From positions 24,267 to 88,266 of the forward strand of contig CAKULV010000005.1 of the NCBI GenBank assembly GCA_934667425.1: DNA of 64,000 bases, read 5' to 3'. The translations under genes and the position numbers were made by a program. Below the pieces are notes generated by a model. The model was not told the origin of the DNA, did not search any database, and worked only from the letters and a program-made list of their open reading frames with translations. Below, one piece after another: positions 26,268 through 34,602 of the stretch (position 1 is its first letter; each line of letters begins with the position of its first letter). Origin of the DNA: an uncultured Kiritimatiellota bacterium (GTDB taxonomy: Bacteria; Verrucomicrobiota; Kiritimatiellia; RFP12; UBA1067).

Positions 26268-28337
26268 ATGACGAGTTTGCCAATCCTTTTAGCCGTGCTT
26301 GCCTCCGCTGCGGATATCGTTGGCGCAATCGAAAGCGCTGCGCTTGGCGAAGACTTCGACTTGACCGCCGTAGTCAGCGCCTATTCCGCGAAAGAACGCG
26401 ACTTCGCCATAGATGACCGGTCCGGCGCGGCGATAGTCTCGAACGGCATAGGCCGCAGGCTGGAGATCGGGGATGTCGTCCACATGCGCGGGATAATCCG
26501 CCGGACGGCCCGTGACGGGCACATCCATGCGTGGTGCACCCAGATCGAAAGGCTCGGCAAGGCTCCTGTTCCATCGCCCGCAAAATGCAGCATCCACGAT
26601 GTGATTTCCGGTGGCTATGACGCGCGTGTAGTGCAGGTGACCGGAGAGTTGCGGGATTGCTTCCGCGACGAAATCGACTCGAACATAATCTACATGATTC
26701 TCAATCAGGATGACAAATCGCTGTACCTCGCCATGCCATTCGACCCCGAATCCCCCACCCACAGATTGGAAAGCATGCTGTGGCGCAAGGTCACCGTCAC
26801 GGGCATCTGCGATCCGCGTCCCTCTGGTTCGCGCCGGAAGATCGGCCGCATCATCCGCATCCATGACGAATGCGCACTCGTTCCCTGCGACGAAAAGCCC
26901 ATAGACCCTTTCGACGTGCCATCCATCGGCAATCCGAACCGCATACAGCCATCTGAAATCGCACGCCTTGGACGCCGCCGCATTTCCGGGCAAGTGATCG
27001 CCGTATGGCACGGCGAGTCCATTCTGCTAAAGACCGAAGACGGGGACATATCCCGCGTTGACCTCTTCAAGCCCGAACCGCCACTTTGCGGCGACATGGT
27101 CGAAGCCGTCGGATTCCCGGCGACAGACCTGTACCGCATCAACTTGACAAAGGCAATCTGGCGCACAACCGGCGATAGGCGCGAATATTCCCAGCCGGCC
27201 ACAAACATAACCGCCAAAACGCTCGTTGCGCATTCGCACGGACGGGCAACGTTCCAGGCGCACTTCCACGGCGCAACGGTCAGGCTGCGCGGAATCGTTC
27301 GGGCGCTTCCCGGGATAGGTGACGGCAATGAACGCCTCTACATCGAAGATGACGGGTGCCTGTTGCCGGTTGATGTAGGCGACTGCCCCGAAGCGCTCTA
27401 TGGGATTTCTCTCGACTGCCTTGTGGAGATCACCGCCATATGCGTAATGGACATCGAGAACTGGAGCCCCAACCATTTCTTCCCGCACATAAAGGAGGAA
27501 CTCCTTGTGGTGCGCTCTGCCGGCGACATCGTCGTGCTGCGCCGCCCGTCATGGTGGACACCTGCGAAACTCCTGGTCGTCATCGGCTCTCTTCTCGTCA
27601 CGCTCGTCGCGATCCTCATCTGGAACCGTTCGCTCCATGCGCTCGCCCGCAAGCGCGGCAAGGACCTCGCGAACGAAGAGATCGAACGGCTTGAGTCCGA
27701 CCTCAAAGTCCTCGAACGGACAAGGCTTGCCGTTGAGCTGCACGATTCCGTCGCACAGAACCTCACCGGGGTGTCGATGGAGATCGACTCCGGCCTGCGT
27801 TGCAGCGGTAAACTGCCGCCTGAAGCCACGAGCCATTTCACGAGGGCCGTGCGTACGCTCGGATCTTGCCGCACCGAACTCAGGAATTGCCTGTGGGACC
27901 TGCGGAACCAAGCGCTCGAGGAGAATGACATGGACAATGCCATACGCCTGACGCTCAGCCCCGCAATCGGCAAGACCGATCTGCGCATCCGATTCAGCGT
28001 ACCGCGTTCCAGCCTGACGGACAACACCGCACACGCCATCCTCAGAATCATCCGCGAACTTGCGACGAATGCCGTCCGGCACGGCCGGGCCACAACGATA
28101 TGGATTGCCGGCAGTATCGAGGGGGACACGATGATGTTTTCCGTGCGCGACAACGGGATCGGATTCAATCCCCATGATGCGCCCGGAGTGCTGCAGGGGC
28201 ACTTCGGTCTACAGGGCATCCGCGAGCGCGTGGCAAGCTTCGAGGGCTCAATGACGGTGGAAAGCAAAACGGGGCACGGCGCCAAAGTGACGATTTCCAT
28301 CGAGGCCGCCAGGGATGAAGACAAGGAGAAGATCTGA
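26268..28337 (+). CDS. Membrane sensor histidine kinase (NarL/DegS-type HisKA_3)
   Basis: 689 residues. A short N-terminal signal (MTSLPILLAVLASAADIVGA) is followed by about 410 residues outside the membrane, built of repeated OB-like beta modules (RLEIGDVVHMRGIIRR; RRISGQVIAVWHGESILLK; TVRLRGIVRALPGIG). One transmembrane helix follows at about 434-456 (KLLVVIGSLLVTLVAILIW), then a short coiled linker. The HisKA_3 phosphoacceptor is His492 in AVELHDSVAQNL. The ATPase domain has Asn601 (ELATNAVRHG) and Asp628 (DNGIGF), with a late GHFGLQGIRERV. All catalytic motifs are intact. The stop overlaps the regulator's start (TGATG), indicating translational coupling. The sensor presumably detects a glycan or sugar in the periplasm, judging from its neighbours. 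Confidence 0.9.
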   Translation: MTSLPILLAVLASAADIVGAIESAALGEDFDLTAVVSAYSAKERDFAIDDRSGAAIVSNGIGRRLEIGDVVHMRGIIRRTARDGHIHAWCTQIERLGKAPVPSPAKCSIHDVISGGYDARVVQVTGELRDCFRDEIDSNIIYMILNQDDKSLYLAMPFDPESPTHRLESMLWRKVTVTGICDPRPSGSRRKIGRIIRIHDECALVPCDEKPIDPFDVPSIGNPNRIQPSEIARLGRRRISGQVIAVWHGESILLKTEDGDISRVDLFKPEPPLCGDMVEAVGFPATDLYRINLTKAIWRTTGDRREYSQPATNITAKTLVAHSHGRATFQAHFHGATVRLRGIVRALPGIGDGNERLYIEDDGCLLPVDVGDCPEALYGISLDCLVEITAICVMDIENWSPNHFFPHIKEELLVVRSAGDIVVLRRPSWWTPAKLLVVIGSLLVTLVAILIWNRSLHALARKRGKDLANEEIERLESDLKVLERTRLAVELHDSVAQNLTGVSMEIDSGLRCSGKLPPEATSHFTRAVRTLGSCRTELRNCLWDLRNQALEENDMDNAIRLTLSPAIGKTDLRIRFSVPRSSLTDNTAHAILRIIRELATNAVRHGRATTIWIAGSIEGDTMMFSVRDNGIGFNPHDAPGVLQGHFGLQGIRERVASFEGSMTVESKTGHGAKVTISIEAARDEDKEKI

Positions 28338-28957
28338 TGAAGAAAGTCCGTGTGCTTGTGGCCGACGACCACGCGATCGTAAGGATGGGGCTCGTGTCGC
28401 TTCTCGGCACTTCATCGCAATTCGACGTGGTAGGCGAAGCCTTCGACGGACAGGATGCGGTGCAGAAGGCTCTTGCGCTCCGCCCAGACGTTGTAGTGAT
28501 GGACATCGCCATGCCACGCAAGGACGGAATCGAGGCAACGGCAGAACTGCATGAAAAGGCCCCGGACATAAAAGTCCTTCTGCTTACCACATTCACCTCG
28601 TCCGAAAGCATCGCCCAGGGACTCAGGGCGGGAGCCGTCGGCGCAACGCTCAAGAACACAGACAACGACAAGCTGCTTCAGACCATTCGTGCGGTTGCCA
28701 TGGGACAGAACGCAGTCACTCCTGAAATAGAGCGCATGCTATCGGAGAATACGCCGAACCCAGCGCTATCGCCACGTCAACTTGAGATAATAGGGTGCAT
28801 TGCACAAGGTCTCACGAATCGCGAAATAGCCGCAAAGCTCAGCATCAGCCTCGAAAGCGTGAAGTCCCACATCAAGATTCTCCTTGAAAAGCTCGGGGCG
28901 ACCTCACGCACAGAAGCGACTTCGATAGCGATGAAGAAGCATCTCCTGCGGACATAG
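28337..28957 (+). CDS. NarL/FixJ-family response regulator
   Basis: 206 residues. The receiver domain (1-120) has the acidic pocket at VLVADDH and phosphoacceptor Asp56 in VVMDIAMPRKDG. The C-terminal LuxR/GerE helix-turn-helix (about 142-196) reads LSPRQLEIIGCIAQGLTNRE, then IAAKLSISLESVKSHIK. Phosphotransfer from the kinase encoded just upstream is expected. Regulators of this class bind short inverted repeats as dimers, often centred near -42 when activating. The five TCCCTCA-CA-TGAGGGA operators around this locus are the obvious candidate targets. That link rests on context, operator symmetry and the copy on the kinase promoter, not on any known recognition code. Confidence 0.9.
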   Translation: MKKVRVLVADDHAIVRMGLVSLLGTSSQFDVVGEAFDGQDAVQKALALRPDVVVMDIAMPRKDGIEATAELHEKAPDIKVLLLTTFTSSESIAQGLRAGAVGATLKNTDNDKLLQTIRAVAMGQNAVTPEIERMLSENTPNPALSPRQLEIIGCIAQGLTNREIAAKLSISLESVKSHIKILLEKLGATSRTEATSIAMKKHLLRT

Positions 28958-28974
28958 CCACCCTTTCCCCAAAG

Positions 28975-29937
28975 TCAATCACCCGCCGGCGCAACCTGCT
29001 TCGCCCACGACGGGGGCGGCGTCGATATCTCGCATTCCTCATCCGACACCGGGTGCGCGAACGAAGCCGACAGCGCATGGAGGCAATGCCCCGTCATCCC
29101 CTCCACGGCGAATGCCCCGTACAGCCTGTCATTCACTATGTGCATTCCGGCCAAGGCAAGCTGCGCCCGTATCTGGTGCGTAACGCCAGTGTATATTGTC
29201 ACTTCAAGCAAAGTGATGTCTTCACATTCCCTTCTCGAATGCGCTATCGGACGGTATGCAGTCACCGCGCGCATCGCCTTGGGGCACAGGGCCTTGCGTT
29301 CTGAATCAGAGAGCCTCGCATGCGCCACATCCACCATCTTGCAATAGCCGAGGCCCGGCATGTGCACAAGGTCATTCTCAAGCGTCCCTTCCGCATCCAC
29401 ACGCCCCTCGACGAGTGCCAGATAGACTTTCTTCACGGCATGATCCGCGAACTGGCTTCGCATCTTACCGTACGCCTCCCTGTCGCGGGCAACGAGGACA
29501 AGCCCGGAAGTGCCGGCATCTATCCTGTGAAGCGCCCCCGCCATGAGGGGACTGTCGCCCACCCCAATGCATTCCGGCCATCTCGCCACAACGCCATTCA
29601 TGAGGGTGCCGGTCTCGCGCCGCGTAAGCGGCTGCACCGGCATTCCCACTGGCTTGTCGAACGCCAACAGCGAAGAATCCTCGTAGACACAACAGGGAAC
29701 AACGGAATCATCCCGAAGCGGGCGGTTGTCAACATCCTCGTCGAGGGAGGCCACCTCCACCAGGTCGCCCAGCCTGAGTTTCATGCCCTTTGCCGCGACA
29801 CGCCCGTTCACCTTGATGTGTCCCGCGTCGCAGGCCTCCCGCACAAACGAGCGAGGCACAGATGGATACTCCATAAGCAAGGCGGCATCCAATCGAATGC
29901 CGCCAGCTTTCGCCTCAAAGGCCACTCCTCTAATCAT
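28975..29937 (-). CDS. RluA-family pseudouridine synthase
   Basis: 320 residues from the ATG at 29937 (MIRGVAFEAKAGG), chosen over a Met 44 codons upstream because GGGAG precedes it and the upstream part is the preceding lipoprotein gene read in another frame. An N-terminal S4-like RNA-binding region (IRLDAALLMEYPSVPRSFV) leads into the catalytic domain with the signature HRIDAGTSGLVLVAR; its aspartate is the nucleophile that isomerises uridine in rRNA or tRNA. THQIRAQLA and HALSASFAHP near the end are also family features. Which RNA position is modified cannot be told. It overlaps the upstream lipoprotein stop (ATGATTAG) and ends 18 bp from the convergent response regulator. Confidence 0.9.
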   Translation of the reverse strand: MIRGVAFEAKAGGIRLDAALLMEYPSVPRSFVREACDAGHIKVNGRVAAKGMKLRLGDLVEVASLDEDVDNRPLRDDSVVPCCVYEDSSLLAFDKPVGMPVQPLTRRETGTLMNGVVARWPECIGVGDSPLMAGALHRIDAGTSGLVLVARDREAYGKMRSQFADHAVKKVYLALVEGRVDAEGTLENDLVHMPGLGYCKMVDVAHARLSDSERKALCPKAMRAVTAYRPIAHSRRECEDITLLEVTIYTGVTHQIRAQLALAGMHIVNDRLYGAFAVEGMTGHCLHALSASFAHPVSDEECEISTPPPSWAKQVAPAGD

Positions 29938-30091
29938 ACGCTCCCGCAGCGTTCCCCGGAATCGGGATCTGCCCTTCCCATCCCTGATCGCGAGACCACG
30001 GCAGATCGGAATCAGCCGCAGTATCCGCAATGCATCCTGCAAGCAGCAGAAGCGCAGCCAGCAAGGCAATCCTATTCAGAGAAGATGACAT
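29930..30091 (-). CDS. Small lipoprotein, 53 residues
   Basis: The frame from the ATG at 30091 encodes MSSSLNRIALLAALLLLAGC, a textbook lipoprotein signal with LAGC (Cys20). A short polar tail containing DLPWSRDQGWEGQIPIPG follows, then a TAG at 29932. The start overlaps the end of the coiled-coil gene by 20 bp, and the stop overlaps the pseudouridine synthase start, so it fits exactly into the run of overlapping genes. The Trp/Pro/Gly tail looks like a real exported peptide rather than noise. I recall similar PW..WEG..PG tails in small lipoproteins of related phyla, but cannot name a family. It is easily missed by length cut-offs. Confidence 0.7.
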   Translation of the reverse strand: MSSSLNRIALLAALLLLAGCIADTAADSDLPWSRDQGWEGQIPIPGNAAGAYD

Positions 30092-31232
30092 CGCCCTTTT
30101 CGACAGCAGACTGGCTCCAGTCGCCGAGTATGTCGGCTATCACATAATTCTTGCCGGATACCGACTGGCGCAAGGACACCTTGCCCACGAACTCGCCGGC
30201 AGGGCCGTTGAATCCCTTGCGGCGGATGCAGAGCGTAAGCCCCGGCAACATCCCCTGGCGGTCGGCGCCGAGCATTTCCTTCATGGCCTCGTCAGTAAAT
30301 CCGATCACGCAGAACATCAGCTTGTTGTCCACGGCGATCACGCTGCCCTTCTCGCCTGCCGGCAGAGAAGTGACCGCCGAGGAGCCAAGGCCTCCCGCCG
30401 CGCTTGAAGACCGGTTCTGCTGCTGGGCCATCTGCTGCATCAGCTTCTGGAGCTGCTTGACCTTCTTGTCGAGAGCCGCATTCTCCTCCTTCATTACGTC
30501 CGCATCGTCCTTTGCGGTGGCAAGCTCGTCCTTCACGCTCGTTATCTCGCCAGTCTGCTCCTCGACACGCGACTTGAGCTTCGCGACCTGTTCCTCCAGG
30601 GTCTGCTTCTCCTGGCCAAGCTGGTTGATCTTCTGCTTAAGCTCGTCCTCGGTCATCCTCAGTATCCGGGCGTCAGGCTTCAGCTTGTTGTATTCCGAAA
30701 CCATCGTCTCAAGCTTGCCGCGCACCTCGGCAAGGGCGGCGCGCGTGTTGTTGAGCGTGGCCTGCTGCGCCTTCGCCCGCTCGAAGAGCTGATCCATGAG
30801 CTCGGCCATCGTGCCCTTGCCCTTCGTCATCGGCTTGTTGTAGTTCGCGGCATCCGGCACCGGCTGCCCGTCAGGCCCAAGATAGTAGAGCTGGCGAAGC
30901 TGAAGACGGGTGGCGGAGTTATCCCAGTTGAACGTCTCGAGGTTCTGCGCCTCAAGCTGCGCAGGATACTCCTCAAGGACGTTTTCCATCTCGGGGGTAT
31001 CCACCTGGCGAGCCTCGATCGGGGAGATATCCTTCTTCGCCTCAGGGACAGACATCGGGCGAGGGGCGTCCGCCTTCTCGATTGTGCGGGCAAGGCGCAC
31101 AATATAGTCCTCCATCGCCCGGTTCCTGTCGCCAAGAAGCGTGCGCTTGTCGAACAGGCTCTTCTCGAAGACCAACGCGGCAACGGCCACGATAAGGATC
31201 AAATACACTATGGCATGCAGTAGTTTATTCAT
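30072..31232 (-). CDS. Membrane-anchored coiled-coil protein
   Basis: 386 residues. A single N-terminal membrane anchor (LLHAIVYLILIVAVAALVFE) is followed by about 100 polar residues and a long coiled coil at roughly 150-275 (heptads through KINQLGQEKQTLEEQVAKLK). A Gly/Ser linker comes next, then a folded C-terminal domain of about 100 residues (GSVIAVDNKLMFCVIGFTDE, GEFVGKVSLRQSV, KNYVIADILGDWS). The body would lie in the periplasm. No enzyme motif is visible; an envelope or cell-division scaffold is plausible from the architecture. It has its own promoter in the gap after the phosphatidyltransferase gene and overlaps the 53-residue lipoprotein gene at its 3' end. Confidence 0.75.
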   Translation of the reverse strand: MNKLLHAIVYLILIVAVAALVFEKSLFDKRTLLGDRNRAMEDYIVRLARTIEKADAPRPMSVPEAKKDISPIEARQVDTPEMENVLEEYPAQLEAQNLETFNWDNSATRLQLRQLYYLGPDGQPVPDAANYNKPMTKGKGTMAELMDQLFERAKAQQATLNNTRAALAEVRGKLETMVSEYNKLKPDARILRMTEDELKQKINQLGQEKQTLEEQVAKLKSRVEEQTGEITSVKDELATAKDDADVMKEENAALDKKVKQLQKLMQQMAQQQNRSSSAAGGLGSSAVTSLPAGEKGSVIAVDNKLMFCVIGFTDEAMKEMLGADRQGMLPGLTLCIRRKGFNGPAGEFVGKVSLRQSVSGKNYVIADILGDWSQSAVEKGDVIFSE

Positions 31233-31254
31233 CTGTTTTCTCCAACGTCTGTGT

Positions 31255-31283
31255 AAGATACATTAAAACGGACTCAACTTCAA
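31255..31283 (-). promoter_or_regulatory. Sigma-70-type promoter for the coiled-coil gene
   Basis: On the minus strand TTGAAG (31283-31278) and TATCTT (31260-31255) are 17 bp apart, followed by TTGGAG as ribosome-binding site before the ATG at 31232. Confidence 0.55.
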
Positions 31284-31292
31284 GCGAAAAAT

Positions 31293-31928
31293 TCATCCGC
31301 GCCCCATTGCCCGCCGCACATACGGCAAGTACGATTTCGTGTAGACAACGAACGAATATATGTTGAGGAGCATCAGGAAGGCCTCGACCGCAAAGCATGC
31401 GTACAGCCCTCCACGCGCCATTCCCTCAGACCAGAGGTGATGGAAAGCAAGATACAGGTAGATGAATCCGGCGCACGGGAAGGAAAGCGCAGTGCGCACC
31501 TTGCCAAGCCACATCGCGGACACGTTCGCGTGGTACAGCGACGCCACGGCGCGAAGAAACGTAACCCACTGGTCGCGAAGTATCCACAGCACCGTGAACA
31601 GCAGGAGCGAAACCGCATGCGCCACAGACTCGCCCTGTATCGACGCAAGCCACACGAGGGACGGGAATGCCACTATGAAATAGACCTTGTCCATGAGCGG
31701 ATCCGCCATCTTGCCGAAATCGGACACCACCCCCCACCTTCTGGCGAGCATCCCGTCAAAGAAGTCCGTAAGGCCCGCCGCCGCACCCGCCACGCACGCG
31801 ATTATGGGATACAGCATGGAATCGCTGAAGTTTCCGGCTATGGCGAATGCGAGATACACGAAGATGAACGGAACGCGCGACATCGTCAGCGCATTCACGA
31901 AAATGGATTTTGCCGACAGCCTACTCAT
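31293..31928 (-). CDS. pgsA: CDP-alcohol phosphatidyltransferase (PgsA-like)
   Basis: 211 residues with several membrane helices. The full family signature D-x2-D-G-x2-A-R-x8-G-x3-D-x3-D is present: Asp55, Asp58, Gly59, Ala62, Arg63, Gly72, Asp76 and Asp80 in DFFDGMLARR and DFGKMADPLMD. These aspartates bind the metal ions and the CDP-activated lipid. The commonest role of a stand-alone member of this size is phosphatidylglycerophosphate synthesis in the inner membrane; phosphatidylserine or cardiolipin synthesis by a relative cannot be excluded. Its ATG overlaps the stop of the zinc-ribbon gene by ATGA, indicating coupled translation. Confidence 0.8.
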   Translation of the reverse strand: MSRLSAKSIFVNALTMSRVPFIFVYLAFAIAGNFSDSMLYPIIACVAGAAAGLTDFFDGMLARRWGVVSDFGKMADPLMDKVYFIVAFPSLVWLASIQGESVAHAVSLLLFTVLWILRDQWVTFLRAVASLYHANVSAMWLGKVRTALSFPCAGFIYLYLAFHHLWSEGMARGGLYACFAVEAFLMLLNIYSFVVYTKSYLPYVRRAMGRG

Positions 31929-32293
31929 GCATCCGCGCGCAAGGCGTCCTGAACGCTCTCAATCATCCCTGCCACCTCGGACAACCGCGCCTCAAGGGCC
32001 TCCGCCCTGGCTTCCGCCCGCTGGAGATTGCGCCTTGTCGCGAACAGCTGCTTCAGGATCTCGCCAGGATCAAGATCGAGATCGTCGATCTTCATGCCGT
32101 CCGGGATAGGCACGAGCACGGCTTCGCCGCACTCCGAGCAGTTGATCTGAAGACCGGCGCCACGATAGTCTATGCAGAGGTTGTGTCCGCAATGCGGACA
32201 GTCGAACACGATATCCGTGTCGTTGATCTGCGCGTCTCCGGCATCTGAATCGACAGCTTCCACAACCTTTTCGGCCTCTTCGTTCTCAATCAT
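31925..32293 (-). CDS. Zinc-ribbon protein with C-terminal coiled coil
   Basis: 122 residues from the ATG at 32293 behind AAAGGGAGACG; an in-frame Met 7 codons upstream lacks a site. The acidic N-terminus is followed by a four-cysteine zinc ribbon, Cys32-x2-Cys35 (FDCPHCGHNLC) and Cys52-x2-Cys55 (NCSECGEAVLVP). A helical, probably coiled-coil tail from about residue 70 follows (LFATRRNLQRAEARAEALEA). It is conserved-looking but of no known activity; a structural or nucleic-acid-binding role is possible. First gene of the cluster reading down to the pseudouridine synthase. Confidence 0.7.
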   Translation of the reverse strand: MIENEEAEKVVEAVDSDAGDAQINDTDIVFDCPHCGHNLCIDYRGAGLQINCSECGEAVLVPIPDGMKIDDLDLDPGEILKQLFATRRNLQRAEARAEALEARLSEVAGMIESVQDALRADA

Positions 32294-32314
32294 GTTCGTC
32301 TCCCTTTGCCGCAT

Positions 32315-32342
32315 AGTATACCATAACTGGCATCATGCGCAA
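32315..32342 (-). promoter_or_regulatory. Extended -10 promoter for the zinc-ribbon/pgsA genes
   Basis: Minus strand: TTGCGC (32342-32337), 16 bp, then TATACT (32320-32315) preceded by TG as in extended -10 promoters. The leader to the ATG is about 15 bases. Confidence 0.55.
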
Positions 32343-32371
32343 TAGCAGCCTCGCCGCAGCCATTCCGCCTG

Positions 32372-32850
32372 CGACGGCGAGGGCGCCGTCGCCACATGCC
32401 ACGCCGCCGGAACCGCCGCAACAGCGATGCCCACACCCGTAGCGACATATCCCCCGAACGAAGTGAGCCGCACATGCGGTCGCAATAGTGGCGACGGCGC
32501 CTCGCCGTCGTGCGGCATCGTAGCGACATATCCCCCGAACGAAGTGAGCCGAACATGCGGTCGCACCCGTAGCGACGGCGCCCTCGCCGTCGTAAAAATG
32601 GCCGTGTAGAAGTGTAGAAATGTAGATGGCAGTGGGCAGTGAATGGTGGGCAGCGGGAGGGTCGCACTTGTTGCGACCGAGCGGAGGCACAGGCGCGGAC
32701 GCGATGAATCGCGTCCCTCCCGTAGCGACATATCCCCCGAGCGAAGTGAGCCGAACATGCGGTCGCAATCGTGGCGACGGCGCCCTCGCCGTCGTGCGGC
32801 ATCGTAGCGACGGCGCCCTCGCCGTCGCAATCGCACGTCGTGGCAACGCA
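32372..32850. repeat. Gene-free gap filled with repeated GC-rich units and hairpins
   Basis: No gene is visible here. An approximately 80-bp unit opening GTAGCGACATATCCCCCGA and containing GAAGTGAGCCG and ACATGCGGTCGCA starts at 32439, 32520 and 32722. Each unit leads into a hairpin of the type CGACGGCG...CGCCGTCG (about 32491-32510, 32573-32592, 32777-32797, 32809-32828; one inverted at 32372-32394). The units are near-identical, implying recent copying. The gap separates the end of the DUF4838 gene from the promoter of the zinc-ribbon gene. Confidence 0.8.
32655..32721. repeat. REPIN-like pair of palindromes (intergenic)
   Basis: Two adjacent hairpins, GGTCGCA...TGCGACC and GGACGCGAT...ATCGCGTCC, are joined by a 16-bp linker. 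They are enclosed by GGGAGG on the left and CCTCCC on the right, so the whole unit is also an inverted repeat. The left half is the same palindrome that occurs inside the coding region at 45631-46665. Confidence 0.7.
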
Positions 32851-32855
32851 ACGCG

Positions 32856-34601
32856 CTACCTGCAGCCATTCGCCTCGAGATACTTCCCGAAGTCGCCACG
32901 ATCCGTCGTCTCGCGCCAGGCCTCCACGCCGAAGCGGCGGCATTCCGCCGCCCACGCGCGGAACGCCTCGTCCCGCGAACCTTCGAGTCCCCAGTCCTTC
33001 CAGCTGACAAGCTTCATGTGGTCGAAGGAAAGCTTCTCGCGCCTCAGGCGTTCGGCATACGGCCCGCCAGACCGCTCCGCCGCATCGATCGCCCGGTCGA
33101 GGGCGTCCGCCGCCGCAAGCGCGGTTGCGCGATCCATGAAGTTCGTGACCGAAAGGTGATAGCACCCGACCTTTATCCCCTGCGCCGCCGCCTTCGCCCC
33201 CGCGCCGTCGACGATGTCGCGGCATCGCCTCACGTGCGGCGCGGCCGACTCCCCGTAATAGCCGAGGATGAAGGCGTCGCGCAGCCCTCTCGCATCGCGT
33301 GACGGATCCCACAGCAGATGGGCTATCACCCAGTGTTCGAGCGCGGCGAACGAACCCGCCGAGCAGAGCGCGTCGCCCTGCTCGAACACGCCAGTGACGC
33401 CCGATCCGGCGAACAGCCTCAGGTTCGGCCCGAGCACGTCGAGGTTCGGATGCGGCATCATGTACGAGACGAAGTCCGTAGCGTAGTCCCAAATGTAAAG
33501 ACGTCCCGGAGCGAGTCTCCCCCATTCCCTAAGGTCTGCAAGGAAATCGTCGTCAAGCCCGGACGTAGCGATCGGCGCGTTGAACGCGCATTCGATGTCG
33601 CAGAGCCGCACCGTGACGTTCCTGCGCGGACGCGTCAGCCGCGGCGGCTTCCGCGTAAAGCGATAGGCGAACGTGTCTACCGTCACGGACGGGAATTCCC
33701 GCTCCACGGCCTCTGCCACGCGGTTGGCGAACCGGAGATACAACCCCGAGACCGCCCCCTCCTCTGCGATCACCGCCCGACAGCGCACACAGTCGCACGG
33801 CCCCGCCCAGTCGTTCTGGCTCACCGAGATGAAATCCACGGCGGGATCCGTGCGCAGACGGCGAAGCGTCTCCGCGATGTACGCCTCGGCCATCTCGTCG
33901 TTCGTGAGGCAAAGCTGCTTCGCGACGCGCCTGCCGCCGATCTCCGAATACCATTCCGGATGGGAAGCGAAATGCCTCGACGGCGGCAGCGTCTCGAAAT
34001 GGGAATGGTATGCCGAGCCACGCGACTCGAAATAGTAGAGCCTGTGGTCTCCGCCCTTCTCCTTCGGGATAAACTCCATCGGCGTGTACATGAAGCGCGT
34101 GCGCGACGAGAAGTTCCCCTTCATCCGCACCTTGAAGTCGGCGTTGAATCCGTCGCGGTAGTATGTCTCCCGATAGCGGAATACCGGCGCATGGCGGATC
34201 GCGGACACGACCGGCGGCATCTCCCTGAGCGTCGGATAGTCCGACTCGGCTGACGTCCACCACCGCACACCGCAGACGTCCTCGAGATACGTGTCCACCG
34301 CGTATATCGGCCCGCGCACCGGATCGCCTGCCAGCACGATGGAACCGTTCGACAGTGGCGCGACAAGGATCTCGTCTGTGCGCCAAGCCGCCGGCGCGAT
34401 CCGGGCGGCGGCACGAGTCGCCCCGATGAGGAAGTTCCGCTCGCCGGCAGGCTCCGCGTGTTCCGGGACAATCTGCCATTCCTCGCCTGAGATGCGGCGT
34501 ACCGCAGCCTTCAGCTCGTCCGCCGCCGTACGCTCCACGGCTGTCGGAGAGTCCGGAAGCACTATCGCCGCGAAGCAGCACGATGCCATCAGTGCGTTCA
34601 T
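32856..34601 (-). CDS. DUF4838-family glycoside-hydrolase-like protein
   Basis: 581 residues. The N-terminal part (residues 1-115) has the alpha-glucuronidase-N-like fold seen at the start of DUF4838 proteins (AADELKAAVRRISGEEW, NFLIGAT, PIYAVDTYLEDVCGVRWW). The body continues with APVFRYRETYYRDGFNAD, DFISVSQNDWAGPCDC and SGVTGVFEQGDALC, all typical of the family. There is no convincing signal peptide beyond a short hydrophobic start. DUF4838 proteins are predicted TIM-barrel glycosidases; activity is not established. The start lies one base after the stop of the upstream SUMF1 gene, so translation is coupled, and it ends the four-gene unit that begins at 40163. Confidence 0.8.
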   Translation of the reverse strand: MNALMASCCFAAIVLPDSPTAVERTAADELKAAVRRISGEEWQIVPEHAEPAGERNFLIGATRAAARIAPAAWRTDEILVAPLSNGSIVLAGDPVRGPIYAVDTYLEDVCGVRWWTSAESDYPTLREMPPVVSAIRHAPVFRYRETYYRDGFNADFKVRMKGNFSSRTRFMYTPMEFIPKEKGGDHRLYYFESRGSAYHSHFETLPPSRHFASHPEWYSEIGGRRVAKQLCLTNDEMAEAYIAETLRRLRTDPAVDFISVSQNDWAGPCDCVRCRAVIAEEGAVSGLYLRFANRVAEAVEREFPSVTVDTFAYRFTRKPPRLTRPRRNVTVRLCDIECAFNAPIATSGLDDDFLADLREWGRLAPGRLYIWDYATDFVSYMMPHPNLDVLGPNLRLFAGSGVTGVFEQGDALCSAGSFAALEHWVIAHLLWDPSRDARGLRDAFILGYYGESAAPHVRRCRDIVDGAGAKAAAQGIKVGCYHLSVTNFMDRATALAAADALDRAIDAAERSGGPYAERLRREKLSFDHMKLVSWKDWGLEGSRDEAFRAWAAECRRFGVEAWRETTDRGDFGKYLEANGCR

Positions 34602-34602
34602 T

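Noticed and set aside
28337..28957. Stating the response regulator as proven binder of the palindrome
   Set aside because: Proximity, symmetry and spacing support it, but nothing in the sequence shows the recognition code; kept as inference.
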